NCBI RefSeq assembly: GCF_013359735.1
Contig: NZ_JABFMX010000007.1
Coordinates: 111,981 to 175,980, forward strand
Length of the DNA stretch: 64,000 nucleotides
Direction of reading: 5' to 3'
Source: Arthrobacter sp. C9C5
GTDB lineage: Bacteria > Actinomycetota > Actinomycetes > Actinomycetales > Micrococcaceae
Positions 7,935 through 17,032 of this stretch are shown here, piece after piece (position 1 is the stretch's first letter; each line of letters starts with the position of its first letter). Both the position numbers and the translations under genes were made by a program. The notes beneath the pieces are model-generated. The model saw only the letters and a list, made by a program, of their open reading frames with translations, searched no databases and was not told where the DNA came from.

Positions 7935-8534
7935 TCAGCTCAGCGCGTTGCGGCGGCCTTCGAAGGCGCGGCCCAGCGTGACTTCGTCGGCATATTCGAG
8001 GTCTCCGCCGACCGGGAGGCCGGACGCGAGCCGCGTGACGGCGATGCCGATCGACTTGAGCATCCGGGCGAGGTAGGTGGCCGTTGCTTCGCCCTCGAGG
8101 TTGGGGTCCGTCGCGATGATGATTTCCTGGATGGCGCCGTCGTTGAGCCGGGTGAGCAGCTCGCGGATCCGAAGCTGTTCCGGGCCGATCCCGGCAATCG
8201 GGTTAATGGCGCCGCCCAGTACGTGATACCGGCCGCGGAAGGAGCGGGTGCGCTCCACCGCCAGCACGTCCTTGGACTCCTCCACAACGCAGATCACGGA
8301 GGGGTCGCGGCGCGGATCCCGGCAGATGTTGCACAGCTCCTGCTCGGTGACGTTCCCGCACACCGTGCAGAACTTCACCCGCTCCTTCACCGTCGTGATG
8401 GCCTCGACCAGGCGCTTCATGTCCTGCGGATCGGCTTCGAGGATGTGGAAGGCAAGCCGCTGGGCGGACTTGGGTCCGACGCCGGGAAGGCGGCCGAGCT
8501 CGTCGATCAGCTCCTGAACTGCACCTTCGTACAC
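7935..8534 (-). CDS. recR: Recombination protein RecR
   Basis: A 199-residue RecR, exactly family length. It has an N-terminal helix-hairpin-helix ([22 protein letters not shown]), a four-Cys zinc finger ([16 protein letters not shown]), a Toprim domain ([16 protein letters not shown]) and a C-terminal Walker-B-like region. RecR acts with RecO and RecF in loading RecA at gaps. It follows dnaX by 51 bases, the classical dnaX-recR order, though ybaB is absent between them. Confidence 0.97.
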   Translation of the reverse strand: MYEGAVQELIDELGRLPGVGPKSAQRLAFHILEADPQDMKRLVEAITTVKERVKFCTVCGNVTEQELCNICRDPRRDPSVICVVEESKDVLAVERTRSFRGRYHVLGGAINPIAGIGPEQLRIRELLTRLNDGAIQEIIIATDPNLEGEATATYLARMLKSIGIAVTRLASGLPVGGDLEYADEVTLGRAFEGRRNALS

Positions 8535-8585
8535 AATTTCCTCGTTCGTTTGGGGGAGTAGCGGCCCGCGCGGCCGCCGGGAGGG

Positions 8586-11500
8586 CTAGAAGCGCGGCGC
8601 CAGCGGGCTTCCATCCAGGGACCGCTCTTCAAGCAGCTTCCCGCCCAGAATACGCTCGACGGCGGCGCGGCCGAAGACGCCCGACTCCTCGATGGTTTCG
8701 TCGTCGGCGCTGGGGATGTCCTGGACGTAGCTGGTGGCGGCGACGGCGGCGCGCGCCGGTGCCTTGGCCCGCCCGGCTTCCGCCTCGGGGCTGTTGGACA
8801 GGCGCTGGTAGAGGCTCTGCCGTCCGGAGGCCGGAGCGCCGACCGGAGCCGTGGCCGCGACCGGGGATGCCGCGGCCGTGATGACCGTGGGCCCGGCGGC
8901 GGCAGTGGCGGGCCTGGCTGCAGGGGCGAGCCCCGCTGCGGGTGCCCGGGTGGCAACGGCACCGTCGAATCCGGATCCGGAGCCGGATCCGGCCGAGAAT
9001 GCGCCTACCGGCTCCGGGATCTGGGCAGCCGCAGGCTCGTAGTGCGGCGGCTCCGGCTCGGGGGTACGCTGTGCGGCCTCCGGGGAGGTGTGTCGCCCCA
9101 CGTTCAGTTCCGTGCCGACGGTCCAGACCCCTGGGGACTGCTCGACGGCGCGAGCCCACGGGTCCTTGGCGGCGTCCCTGGCCGCCGGTGCAGCTGCCGG
9201 GGCAGGTGCCTGGGTTGTGGCAGGAGCTTCCTTGCCGGACCGGGGTCGTGCCGCGGTGCGCACCGGTGCGGGCGCCGCTGGGGACGCCGCTGGGGACGCC
9301 GGCCGGGCGGCTGCCGCGGCTGAGGGATCCCAGTCCAGCGGCGGCTCTTCATCCAACGGCGGCGCATCCTCGTCCCGCGGGGGACCCCAGTCGTCGTCCG
9401 GGTACGAGTAAGAACCACCGGGCTCGGAGGCCGGGCCGTGGGACGGCTCAGAGGCCGGCCCTGTGGGCGCGGCGGTCGCTGCCGAGGCCGGCACGGTCTG
9501 CACCGGGGCTGGCACGGTCTGCACCGGGGCCGGCCGGGCAGGCTCCGGTGAGGGCGCAGGTGCGGACTGCGGCGCGGGCGTTTCCGCGGCGGCGGAAGGT
9601 CCGGCTTCGATCCCGTTGCCGGTTGCCAACGGGGATTCCGGTGCAGCCCCGGTCGCGGCGGGGGCCAGCCCCCAGGCCACATCCGCCGACGTGGCCGGAG
9701 CCTCCCGGCTAGCGGGCGCTTTTGGGTTTGGCTCAGAGCTCGCTGAGCTGTTGGTGCCGCCGGCGACGGCCGTGATCTGGCAGTCGATGCCGATCGTCTT
9801 GTGGATCGCCTGGCGCAGGTTCTCGGCGTGGTCTGCCCGGCCGAAAGCGCCGGCGAGCCCGGACGTCGTGAAGGACAGGGTCAGGACCTGGTCCTCGAAG
9901 TGGCCCACCTGCGCGTTGGGTTCGACGAGCGCCCAGGTGCTGCGCTTGATCTTGGTCAGGGTCTGCAGGATCTCGGGCCACGCACGGCGCAACACCTCGA
10001 CGTCGGGTCCGGACCCGTAGGCCGCCGCGGGGGCGGGAGCATGGCCGGGCGCAGGGGTCGCTGCAGGGGAGCTAGCCGCGGGGCGCTCGGCCGGCTCATT
10101 CCGAGCCGGCTGGGACGGAGCCGCCGGTTGGGACGTGCCAGTCTGGGCCGATTCGGCCGGCGCCGAGGCGGCCGGTGCTTGCTCCGGACGGTTGGTCCGG
10201 ACAGGCTGGCTTTCCGGCCGGGCTGCCGGTGCAGGAGCCGGGCGGGAGGCGCCGTTCGCGGACGCGGATTCCTCCACCGGCCAGTCGCTGGTGCTGACCC
10301 GCGGTGCCGTGAGCGCGGGCCGTTCCGGTTGCGCTTCCTGCGGAACCGCGGCCGGGGCCGGGCTCGCCGAGGGCGCACCAGCGGCGGCGGACGGGGTCCG
10401 GTCCGAGGTTTCTTCAGGCCGGTTCGAGACCGGGGCGGGCGGAGCGGCCTGAGCGGCTGCCGGAGCCGCGGCGGCCGGTCCCGCAGCAGGGGCGTGGCCG
10501 GCAGGTGCCGGTGCCGCGGCGAGAGCCGGCGACGCTGCGGGGGCCGGCGCCGCTGCTGGGGCGGGCGTCCCGACGTCGTTCCCGGCGTAATTCAGGCGCC
10601 GCTCCACCCGGTCGATCCGGGCGGCGATGCCGCGTTCGGTCTGCTCGGAGCTGGGCAGCAGGATGCGGGCGCACAGCAGCTCGAGGTGCAGCCGGGGGGA
10701 CGTGGCACCGGTCATCTCGGTGAGCGCGGTGTTGGTGACATCCGCAGCGCGGGACAGTTCGGCCGCGCCGAGGTTGTGTGCCTGGTTTTGCATCCGCGCG
10801 ATCTGGTCCGCGGGCATGCCGCGCAGGATCGACTGGGCACTCTCCGGCATGGCCTGCACGATGATCAGGTCACGGAAACGCTCGAGCAGGTCCTCGACGA
10901 AGCGCCGGGGGTCGTGGCCGGTCTGGATGACGCGGTCCACGGCGCGGAACACGGTGGCGGCGTCGGACGCGGCAACGGCCTCGACGACGTCGTCCAGCAG
11001 CGAGGCGTGCGTGTAGCCCAGCAGGGCCACGGCCAGTTCGTAGTCCAGGCCGGTCGGGCCGGCGCCGGCCATGAGCTGGTCCAGCACGGAAAGCGAATCG
11101 CGCACGGAGCCGCCGCCGGCGCGGATGACGAGCGAGAGGACGCCCGGGGCCACGGGGACGTTCTCCTGCCGGCACAGCAGTTCCAGGTATGCCATGAGCG
11201 GCTCCGGCGGGACCAGCCGGAACGGGTAGTGGTGGGTGCGGGACCGGATGGTGCCGATCACCTTGTCCGGTTCCGTGGTGGCGAAGATGAACTTGATGTG
11301 TTCCGGCGGCTCTTCGACGATCTTGAGCAGCGCGTTGAAGCCGGCCGAGGTGACCATGTGGGCTTCGTCAATGATGAAGATCTTGTAGCGGTCGCGGACC
11401 GGCGCGTAGGTGGCGCGTTCGCGCAGGTCACGGGCGTCGTCGACGCCGCCGTGGCTCGCGGCGTCGATCTCGATCACGTCGAGCGAACCGGCGCCGCCGC

Positions 11501-11753
11501 GGGCCAGTTCGACGCAGCTGGGGCACACGCCGCAGGGAGTGTCGGTGGGGCCTTCGGCGCAGTTCAGGCAACGCGCAAGGATGCGGGCGGAGGTGGTTTT
11601 ACCGCAGCCGCGGGGGCCGGAAAAGAGGTAGGCGTGGTTGACGCGGTTCTTCCGCAGGGCCGTCATCAGCGGGTCGGTGACGTGTTCCTGCCCGATAACG
11701 TCCGCGAACGAATCGGGGCGATATCTGCGGTAAAGAGCGGTAGTAACAGTCAC
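8586..11753 (-). CDS. dnaX: DNA polymerase III subunit gamma/tau
   Basis: A 1055-residue clamp-loader ATPase. The N-terminal AAA+ module has Walker A GPRGCGKT, a zinc module CLNCAEGPTDTPCGVCPSC, DEAH-type Walker B (IIDEAHMV) and sensor SRTHHYPFR. The collar domain ends near residue 370. An Ala/Pro/Glu-rich linker of roughly 180 residues is followed by a folded tau-like domain (about 570-670), a second linker of about 300 residues and a short conserved tail ending near GGKLLEERSL. Total length exceeds that of most DnaX proteins because of these linkers, which include a 21-bp tandem repeat near 9492-9533 (PAPVQTV repeated). No slippery A/T tract for programmed frameshifting is seen. The SRP RNA gene lies directly upstream on the same strand. 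Confidence 0.97.
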   Translation of the reverse strand: MTVTTALYRRYRPDSFADVIGQEHVTDPLMTALRKNRVNHAYLFSGPRGCGKTTSARILARCLNCAEGPTDTPCGVCPSCVELARGGAGSLDVIEIDAASHGGVDDARDLRERATYAPVRDRYKIFIIDEAHMVTSAGFNALLKIVEEPPEHIKFIFATTEPDKVIGTIRSRTHHYPFRLVPPEPLMAYLELLCRQENVPVAPGVLSLVIRAGGGSVRDSLSVLDQLMAGAGPTGLDYELAVALLGYTHASLLDDVVEAVAASDAATVFRAVDRVIQTGHDPRRFVEDLLERFRDLIIVQAMPESAQSILRGMPADQIARMQNQAHNLGAAELSRAADVTNTALTEMTGATSPRLHLELLCARILLPSSEQTERGIAARIDRVERRLNYAGNDVGTPAPAAAPAPAASPALAAAPAPAGHAPAAGPAAAAPAAAQAAPPAPVSNRPEETSDRTPSAAAGAPSASPAPAAVPQEAQPERPALTAPRVSTSDWPVEESASANGASRPAPAPAARPESQPVRTNRPEQAPAASAPAESAQTGTSQPAAPSQPARNEPAERPAASSPAATPAPGHAPAPAAAYGSGPDVEVLRRAWPEILQTLTKIKRSTWALVEPNAQVGHFEDQVLTLSFTTSGLAGAFGRADHAENLRQAIHKTIGIDCQITAVAGGTNSSASSEPNPKAPASREAPATSADVAWGLAPAATGAAPESPLATGNGIEAGPSAAAETPAPQSAPAPSPEPARPAPVQTVPAPVQTVPASAATAAPTGPASEPSHGPASEPGGSYSYPDDDWGPPRDEDAPPLDEEPPLDWDPSAAAAARPASPAASPAAPAPVRTAARPRSGKEAPATTQAPAPAAAPAARDAAKDPWARAVEQSPGVWTVGTELNVGRHTSPEAAQRTPEPEPPHYEPAAAQIPEPVGAFSAGSGSGSGFDGAVATRAPAAGLAPAARPATAAAGPTVITAAASPVAATAPVGAPASGRQSLYQRLSNSPEAEAGRAKAPARAAVAATSYVQDIPSADDETIEESGVFGRAAVERILGGKLLEERSLDGSPLAPRF

Positions 11754-11785
11754 AGCTAAACCCTACCAATCGGCACAGACATAAA

Positions 11786-11874
11786 AGACCCCCCATGCAC
11801 CCGCCAGAGCCCATTTACCCTTGCTACCTTCCGGTCCTGGGGGAGTTCAACAGGATGACGCCACATGAGGGGCC
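11786..11874 (-). ncRNA. ffs: Bacterial small SRP RNA (4.5S RNA)
   Basis: On the minus strand the conserved apical domain reads CAGGACCGGAAGGTAGCAAG, with the GGAAG tetraloop region and the asymmetric loop AGCA that bind Ffh. The two ends (CCCCTCATG and CATGGGGGG) pair to close a rod-like hairpin of about 89 bases. The RNA directs membrane proteins to the translocon with Ffh and FtsY. Its position just upstream of dnaX is common in Actinobacteria. End coordinates are estimated from the pairing. Confidence 0.93.
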
Positions 11875-11940
11875 GTCGATTAGTTTACCCGACGATCGGG
11901 TGTGCCCCGAATCCGCGAGTTGGCCTGCGGGTTCACGGTT

Positions 11941-12282
11941 GGACATGTCCACTTTTCGGGGCGGGGAGTGGGCATATGGGGACTATGTCCATCGGCGGAT
12001 CTGGGCGCGGGGCATGTCCCGTGGCTGGAGATGGGTGCCCGGCCGGGGTGCGCGGGACATGTCCATTCCATGGGCCAGGGAGTGGGCATATGGGGACTAT
12101 GTCCATCGGCGGATCTGGGCGCGGGGCATGCCCTGTGGCTGGAGATGGGTGCCCGGCCGGGGTACGCGGGACATGTCCATTCTTTGGGCTAGGGAGTGGG
12201 CATATGGGGACTATGTCCATCGCGGGATTGGCGGGTGGGGCATGCCCTGTGGCGGCAGGACGGAGGGCTCAATTGGGCGAAG
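11941..12282. repeat. 114-bp tandem repeat carrying GGACATGTCC palindromes, copy 2 of the family
   Basis: Three units begin at 11941, 12055 and 12169, an exact 114-base period; units 1 and 2 are nearly identical and unit 3 drifts in its second half. Each unit holds GGACATGTCC, then the palindrome TGGGCATA-N7-TATGTCCA (first at 11969-11991), then GGGGCATGTCCC or GGGGCATGCCC. The period is 38 codons, so several frames stay open, but the identity is at DNA level and no start with a ribosome site is seen. Between the SRP RNA and this array (11875-11940) nothing else is seen. Confidence 0.92.
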
Positions 12283-12302
12283 TCGGGAAGTTCAGGTAGT
12301 CT
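12273..12302 (+). promoter_or_regulatory. Possible promoter of tRNA-Ser
   Basis: TTGGGC (12273-12278) and TAGTCT (12297-12302) are separated by 18 bases and lie 28 bases before the tRNA. The fit to a housekeeping sigma promoter is moderate. Confidence 0.35.
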
Positions 12303-12330
12303 AGTATCTGCTTTTGATTCAGAAGCTACT

Positions 12331-12415
12331 GGAGAATTCGCCTAGCGGCCTATGGCGCACGCCTGGAACGCGTGTTGGGTTAACGCCCTCGGGGGTTCAA
12401 ATCCCCCATTCTCCG
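12331..12415 (+). tRNA. tRNA-Ser (anticodon GGA)
   Basis: The acceptor arms GGAGAAT and ATTCTCC pair perfectly. The anticodon stem is CACGC/GCGTG with loop CTGGAAC, giving anticodon GGA at 12365-12367, which reads UCC and UCU. A long variable arm (GTTGGGTTAACGCCCTC region) marks it as a class II tRNA. The T arm is GGGGGTTCAAATCCCCC. CCA is not encoded. An efficient terminator follows. Confidence 0.96.
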
Positions 12416-12420
12416 CGTTT

Positions 12421-12450
12421 GGCCCCGGTCCATCGGACCGGGGCCTTTTT
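12421..12450 (+). terminator. Rho-independent terminator of tRNA-Ser
   Basis: A perfect 11-bp stem, GGCCCCGGTCC / GGACCGGGGCC, with a 3-nt loop is followed by five T residues. Confidence 0.92.
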
Positions 12451-12514
12451 GCGTCCTGCCGCCCGCGCCCCACAGTCACGCGCCCCGCAGTCACGATCCG
12501 CCGCCCAGTCGCAC

Positions 12515-13426
12515 CTATCCCGCGAACCCCAGCCGGCGGAGCCGTTCGCGTGCTGCCTGCTCGCTCGGGCCAACCCGGCCCAGGGCGAGATGGACGACGC
12601 CGAGGGTGATTTTTGTCGCCAGTTTCACCGGCAGCGGGATCGGGCCCAGCCGCGCGGTCCGGAGTCCCAGCATCTCCCGGTATTTTGGCTCAAGGCTGGC
12701 CACCGCCGCCGCAAAGAGCACCCGGTATCCGGGCCTGAGCGCGGGGTGGAGCGGGGGATCGCGGATGAAGGCCACGGTTTCGGCAACCTTGGCGCCCGAG
12801 GCGAGTTCGCCGTCGTCGTACCAGCGGTCAAGCTGCCGACGCATGTCCGCCTCGCTCAGCGGCGGCGCCTCCACTCCCATCAGCGTCCCCGCCTGCGCCC
12901 ACTCGCGGACGTAGGCGTCCGGGCCGCCCGGAATGGGCCCGCCCCAGATCTTGTGCGCGGACAGGAAGGCATCGGTGAAGGCGATGTGCACCCAACGGAG
13001 CAGCTCCGGATCGTTCGCCGCGTAGGGCCGGACCATACCGTGGCCGTCGGTGTATTCTCCGTGCACCGACTCGTGCAGCCGCAGCACCCAGCCGGACGCG
13101 GCGCGGGCGGCCCCCGTGGACCCGTACGAGACGGTGAAAATCCAGCGGATAGTCCCGGCGAGCCGGCCCAGGGGGTCTTCGCGGAAGCGGGAATGGTCGT
13201 GCACCCCGGCCAGGGCCCCCGGGTGCAACGCCTGCATGAGCAGGGCGCGGATGCCGGCAACAATCGTCGGCATGCCCCCGTGCACCGCCCAGACGGCGGA
13301 GCCCGGAAGGTGGAAGCCGGCATCGTCACCCTCAGCGAGGCGCCCCACCCACTCCGGGACCGCATCACGGGTTCCGGTGAACGTCTGTTTGAGCTCGGAC
13401 TGCCACTCCCTGAGGACATTGCGCAT
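12515..13426 (-). CDS. Oxygenase MpaB family protein (DUF2236)
   Basis: A 303-residue protein of the MpaB/latex-clearing-protein-related family, largely alpha-helical and thought to bind heme. Characteristic stretches are GGMPTIVAGIRALLMQALHPGA, LHESVHGEYTDG, WVHIAFTDAFLSAH and PEWVGRL. Several conserved His residues in these could serve as heme ligands. The substrate is unknown. The ATG at 13426 has AGGAG only one base away, so an internal start or leaderless-type initiation is possible. It is convergent with the tRNA-Ser gene and divergent from the M23 peptidase gene. Confidence 0.85.
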   Translation of the reverse strand: MRNVLREWQSELKQTFTGTRDAVPEWVGRLAEGDDAGFHLPGSAVWAVHGGMPTIVAGIRALLMQALHPGALAGVHDHSRFREDPLGRLAGTIRWIFTVSYGSTGAARAASGWVLRLHESVHGEYTDGHGMVRPYAANDPELLRWVHIAFTDAFLSAHKIWGGPIPGGPDAYVREWAQAGTLMGVEAPPLSEADMRRQLDRWYDDGELASGAKVAETVAFIRDPPLHPALRPGYRVLFAAAVASLEPKYREMLGLRTARLGPIPLPVKLATKITLGVVHLALGRVGPSEQAARERLRRLGFAG

Positions 13427-13643
13427 ACTCCTATTCTTACCCGGTCGGTGCTGGGCCAGTACCTGTTTTCCCTGCGGGCCTACTGGGGCGCCAGCCAATT
13501 CGCCGCGCGGTGGCCCGAAACCGCCCCGAACGTGCCGCGGACCCAGGCATTACGGAGGTTCACAGACCCGGTCGAGTGTGTTCACATAAGGGGGTGGGCC
13601 CGTTGGGATGGTGGCCTGGCGGAAAAATCGCGGGAGTCACATC

Positions 13644-14945
13644 GTGGGAAAACACTGGGGAAACTCAACGAGTGCGCAGTCCAAAACTTCGGAGGTCGTC
13701 GCGCGCTCTCTGGCGGCAGCTACCGGTCTGGCTCTTGCGGTGCTGGTTTTTGGGCCGTCCGCACCGGCAGGACCGGCAGCCCGGGATGCGGCGGTGTCGC
13801 CGCTGGCCACCGGCTCCGCCGGCCCCGGTTTGCTGGCTCCCGGGAGCGCCGCTGATCCGGGGGGTGCAGCGCGGGGGACCTCAAGGCTGACCGCAGATCG
13901 GCATGCCCTCATTTCCTTCGCCCGGACCACGGTCCAGACCACGTCCAAAGACGGCAAGGTTGAGCTCCGGGTCGCGTCGGCAGGGCTCTCGCGCCCGCCG
14001 AAGGGCTTTCTGATGGCGCCCCTCGAAACACTGCTGGAGTCGTCCCCGTTCGGCCTGCGCACCAGCCCGTTGACCGGAACCGCCGGCGAGTTCCACTGGG
14101 GCCAGGATTTTGCCGCCCCGTGTGGGACCCGGGTGTATTCGGCCGACGCCGGTGTGGTGCGCGCCGTCGGATGGCATCCGTGGGGCGGCGGCAACCGGGT
14201 GGAAATTGACCACGCCAACGGCCTGATCACCACGTACAACCACCTTCAGGGCATCGCCGTGAAGAAGGGCGAATCGGTGGGAGTGGATGAAGTCATCGCC
14301 AAGGTGGGCACGACGGGCTCGTCCACGGGCTGCCACCTGCACTTCGAGACGATCCTCAACGGCTCGCACACCAACCCCTTGGACTGGAAGTTCCTTCCCA
14401 CGCGGCAAATGGACCGGCTCGACAACATCCAGATGGTCAGCTACGGGCCTGGTGCCGGCAAGCAGGGTGCCGGCAGCGCGGGGAGCGCCGGCTCGGACTG
14501 GGCAGTTCCGGTAAAAGAAGACCGCACCCGCGCGGTCACCGGCGGGGTCCAGGAGAAGCCGGTACCCAAGGTTCCAGCCACCTCGGCGGCTACTCCGTCG
14601 CCAACGGCCACGGCCTCGCCGCACCCGACGACGCCCGCCGTCACACGGACGCCGACGCCAACGCCAACGCCGACTGTGACTCCGACACCGATCCCGACGC
14701 CGACGCCAACGCCGACTGTGACTCCGACACCGATCCCGACGCCGGTGCCCACCGCTCCGGCGACGCCCGCGCCGGCACCGGTCGTGCCCCCGACGCCGAC
14801 CCCCACCCCCTCACCCGCGGGGACTGATCCGGCGTCGGGGCCGACCGGGCCCGTTCCGGACCCGACCGCCCCGGCGGTCCCGGCGGAGACCCTCTCCACC
14901 GAGCCGACGGGCGCTCTGGAGCCCGAGATCTCCCCGACTCCGTAG
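13644..14945 (+). CDS. Secreted M23 (LytM-type) peptidoglycan endopeptidase with Thr-Pro repeat tail
   Basis: About 433 residues from a GTG start with GGGAG seven bases upstream; an ATG at 13608 would add 12 residues but lacks a good ribosome site. A signal-like hydrophobic segment (SLAAATGLALAVLVFG) is followed by a spacer and the M23 domain, with the zinc motifs HWGQDF (HxxxD) and HLHFE (HxH). The C-terminal 150 residues are Pro/Thr-rich, including two copies of a stretch TPTVTPTPIPTP encoded by a DNA repeat near 14655-14745. M23 peptidases cut peptide cross-bridges during growth or separation; the rigid tail may span the cell wall. Confidence 0.9.
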   Translation: MGKHWGNSTSAQSKTSEVVARSLAAATGLALAVLVFGPSAPAGPAARDAAVSPLATGSAGPGLLAPGSAADPGGAARGTSRLTADRHALISFARTTVQTTSKDGKVELRVASAGLSRPPKGFLMAPLETLLESSPFGLRTSPLTGTAGEFHWGQDFAAPCGTRVYSADAGVVRAVGWHPWGGGNRVEIDHANGLITTYNHLQGIAVKKGESVGVDEVIAKVGTTGSSTGCHLHFETILNGSHTNPLDWKFLPTRQMDRLDNIQMVSYGPGAGKQGAGSAGSAGSDWAVPVKEDRTRAVTGGVQEKPVPKVPATSAATPSPTATASPHPTTPAVTRTPTPTPTPTVTPTPIPTPTPTPTVTPTPIPTPVPTAPATPAPAPVVPPTPTPTPSPAGTDPASGPTGPVPDPTAPAVPAETLSTEPTGALEPEISPTP

Positions 14946-15048
14946 CCACCTGCAGTCCGGAGTGGCCCCATACCCATACCCACGCGCCGTGGCAGCGAAT
15001 CACCGTCGTGAACTGTTCCTGCCCCCAAGCCCGCGAGGAAACCAAGCC

Positions 15049-15534
15049 ATGACATCCCTGCACGCCATCCCGCTGACCCTCAACGACGGCACCGAAACGG
15101 ACTTTGGCCGGTTCCGCGGCCAGGTGGTGCTGGTGGTGAACGTGGCATCCCAGTGTGGTTTCACGCCCCAGTACGCAGGCCTTGAGGCGCTCCACAACAA
15201 GTTCCGCGAAGAGGGCTTCAGCGTCCTCGGCGTCCCGTGCAACCAGTTCGCCGGGCAGGAGCCGGGCGCCGACGCGGAAATCGCCGAGTTCTGTGAACGC
15301 AATTTTGGTGTGACGTTTCCGCTGACAACCAAGGCCAACGTCCGCGGCAAGAACCAGCATCCGCTCTACGCGCAGCTGACCAAGTTCAAGAACGGCCTGC
15401 TGCCGGGCCTGGTGAAGTGGAACTTCGAGAAGTTCCTGGTAAATCGTGACGGCGAGATCGTGGCCCGCTTCGCGCCCACCGTGGAGCCAGACTCACCCGA
15501 GGTCATCGAGGCAGTGCGGCAGGCGCTCGGCTGA
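15049..15534 (+). CDS. Glutathione peroxidase family peroxidase
   Basis: A 161-residue thioredoxin-fold peroxidase. The catalytic tetrad is visible: Cys in NVASQCGFTPQY, Gln in CNQFAGQEPG, and Trp-Asn in KWNFEKFLV. The active residue is Cys (TGT), not selenocysteine. Actinobacteria generally lack glutathione, so the physiological reductant is probably thioredoxin, with hydroperoxides as substrates. AGGAAA precedes the chosen ATG; an upstream ATG at 14962 has no ribosome site and would add an unconserved extension. Confidence 0.93.
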   Translation: MTSLHAIPLTLNDGTETDFGRFRGQVVLVVNVASQCGFTPQYAGLEALHNKFREEGFSVLGVPCNQFAGQEPGADAEIAEFCERNFGVTFPLTTKANVRGKNQHPLYAQLTKFKNGLLPGLVKWNFEKFLVNRDGEIVARFAPTVEPDSPEVIEAVRQALG

Positions 15535-15795
15535 GCCGCCGTCGGACCACCGCTGGCCCGCACCGGCCACCTTTGGGCGGCAGGGGGGAATGCAAGGGCA
15601 CAAGGGGCCCTACCCCTCAGCATGCTTCCGGCCTAGACTGGCGAAACCCTCCGACATTCCGGGCATACCTGCGGCGCAGACACGTCTGCCCGTCGGCAGC
15701 GCTGCCGACGTAGCCCCGAGGAGGGCGCATCAGAACGCTTCGTGAATCACAACTGGGCACTCAACATTGGGGTCCGTGAAACCAGGAGGAAAGTG

Positions 15796-17007
15796 ATGAC
15801 AGGAAACAAAGCCGTTGCCTACAAAGGGCCAGGAAAAGTCGAACTGATCGACATTGACTACCCCACCTTCGAACTCAAAGACGGACCGGGGGTCAACCCC
15901 GCCAACGTGGGCCGTTCGGTGCGCCATGGCGTAATCCTCAAAACCGTTGCCACCAACATCTGCGGCTCGGACCAGCACATGGTCCGCGGGCGCACCACCG
16001 CCCCGGCCGACCTGGTGCTGGGCCACGAAATCACTGGCGAAGTCGTGGAAGTCGGCCCGGACGTCGAGTTCATCAAGGTGGGGGACATCTGTTCCGTCCC
16101 CTTCAACATCGCCTGTGGCCGCTGCCGGAACTGCAAGGAACGCAAGACCGGCATCTGCCTGAACGTCAACCCCGCCCGTCCAGGCGCCGCGTACGGCTAC
16201 GTGGACATGGGCGGCTGGGTCGGCGGCCAGGCGAACTACGTACTGGTCCCGTACGCAGACTGGAACCTGCTGAAGTTTCCGGACAAGGACCAGGCCCTCG
16301 AGAAGATCATGGACCTGACCATGCTCTCGGACATCTTCCCCACCGGCTTCCACGGCGCTGTCACTGCAGGCGTCGGCGTGGGCTCCACCGTCTACATCGC
16401 CGGGGCCGGGCCCGTGGGCCTCGCGGCGGCCACGAGCGCGCAGCTGCTCGGCGCCGCCGTCGTGATTGTCGGTGACATGAACGAGGACCGGCTGAAGCAG
16501 GCGCGCAGCTTCGGCTGTGAGACCATCGACCTGTCCCAGGGCGGACCTGCCGAGCAGATCGAGCAGATCCTGGGAGTCCCCGAAGTCGACTGCGGCGTCG
16601 ATGCCGTCGGCTTCGAAGCCAAGGGGCACGGCCACGACGCCAAGGAGGCCCCGGCGACGGTGCTGAACTCGCTGATGGAACTCACGGCGGCCGGCGGGGC
16701 CCTCGGCATTCCCGGACTCTACGTCACGGGCGACCCGGGCGGCATCGACGAGGCAGCCAAGAAGGGTGCGCTCTCCCTGAGCCTGGGCACCGGCTGGGCC
16801 AAGTCGCTGAGCTTCACCACCGGGCAGTGCCCCGTGATGAAGTACAACCGCGGGCTCATGATGGCGATCCTGCACGACAAGGTCCACATCGCGAAGAACG
16901 TCAACGCCAAGGCGATCTCGCTTGAGGACGCACCGAAGGGCTACGCCGAGTTCGACGCCGGTGCCGCCACGAAGTACGTACTCAACCCGAACGGCTACCT
17001 GAGCTAG
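15796..17007 (+). CDS. fdhA: Glutathione-independent formaldehyde dehydrogenase
   Basis: A 403-residue zinc-dependent medium-chain dehydrogenase that closely follows the Pseudomonas putida enzyme, oxidising formaldehyde to formate with tightly bound NAD and no thiol cofactor. Seen are NICGSDQHMVRGRTT (catalytic zinc Cys and neighbours), GHEITGEVVEVG, the structural zinc cluster C-x2-C-x2-C-x7-C in CGRCRNCKERKTGIC, the dinucleotide motif AGAGPVGLAAA, and VDAVGFEAKGHGHDA. AGGAGG lies six bases before the ATG. The 261-base upstream region shows no gene and no repeat. A long hairpin follows the stop. Confidence 0.95.
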   Translation: MTGNKAVAYKGPGKVELIDIDYPTFELKDGPGVNPANVGRSVRHGVILKTVATNICGSDQHMVRGRTTAPADLVLGHEITGEVVEVGPDVEFIKVGDICSVPFNIACGRCRNCKERKTGICLNVNPARPGAAYGYVDMGGWVGGQANYVLVPYADWNLLKFPDKDQALEKIMDLTMLSDIFPTGFHGAVTAGVGVGSTVYIAGAGPVGLAAATSAQLLGAAVVIVGDMNEDRLKQARSFGCETIDLSQGGPAEQIEQILGVPEVDCGVDAVGFEAKGHGHDAKEAPATVLNSLMELTAAGGALGIPGLYVTGDPGGIDEAAKKGALSLSLGTGWAKSLSFTTGQCPVMKYNRGLMMAILHDKVHIAKNVNAKAISLEDAPKGYAEFDAGAATKYVLNPNGYLS

Positions 17008-17032
17008 CCGCGACGTAACCGAGTAATCCACT

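Noticed and set aside
9801..11759. A 652-codon frame antisense to dnaX
   Set aside because: DnaX is complete on the other strand; this product has low-complexity Arg/Gly content and no domain.
11795..12304. A coding gene across the 114-bp array
   Set aside because: It begins inside the SRP RNA region, lacks a ribosome site, and several frames are open because the period is a multiple of three.
15160..15180. Selenocysteine in the glutathione peroxidase
   Set aside because: The active-site codon is TGT (Cys), not TGA.
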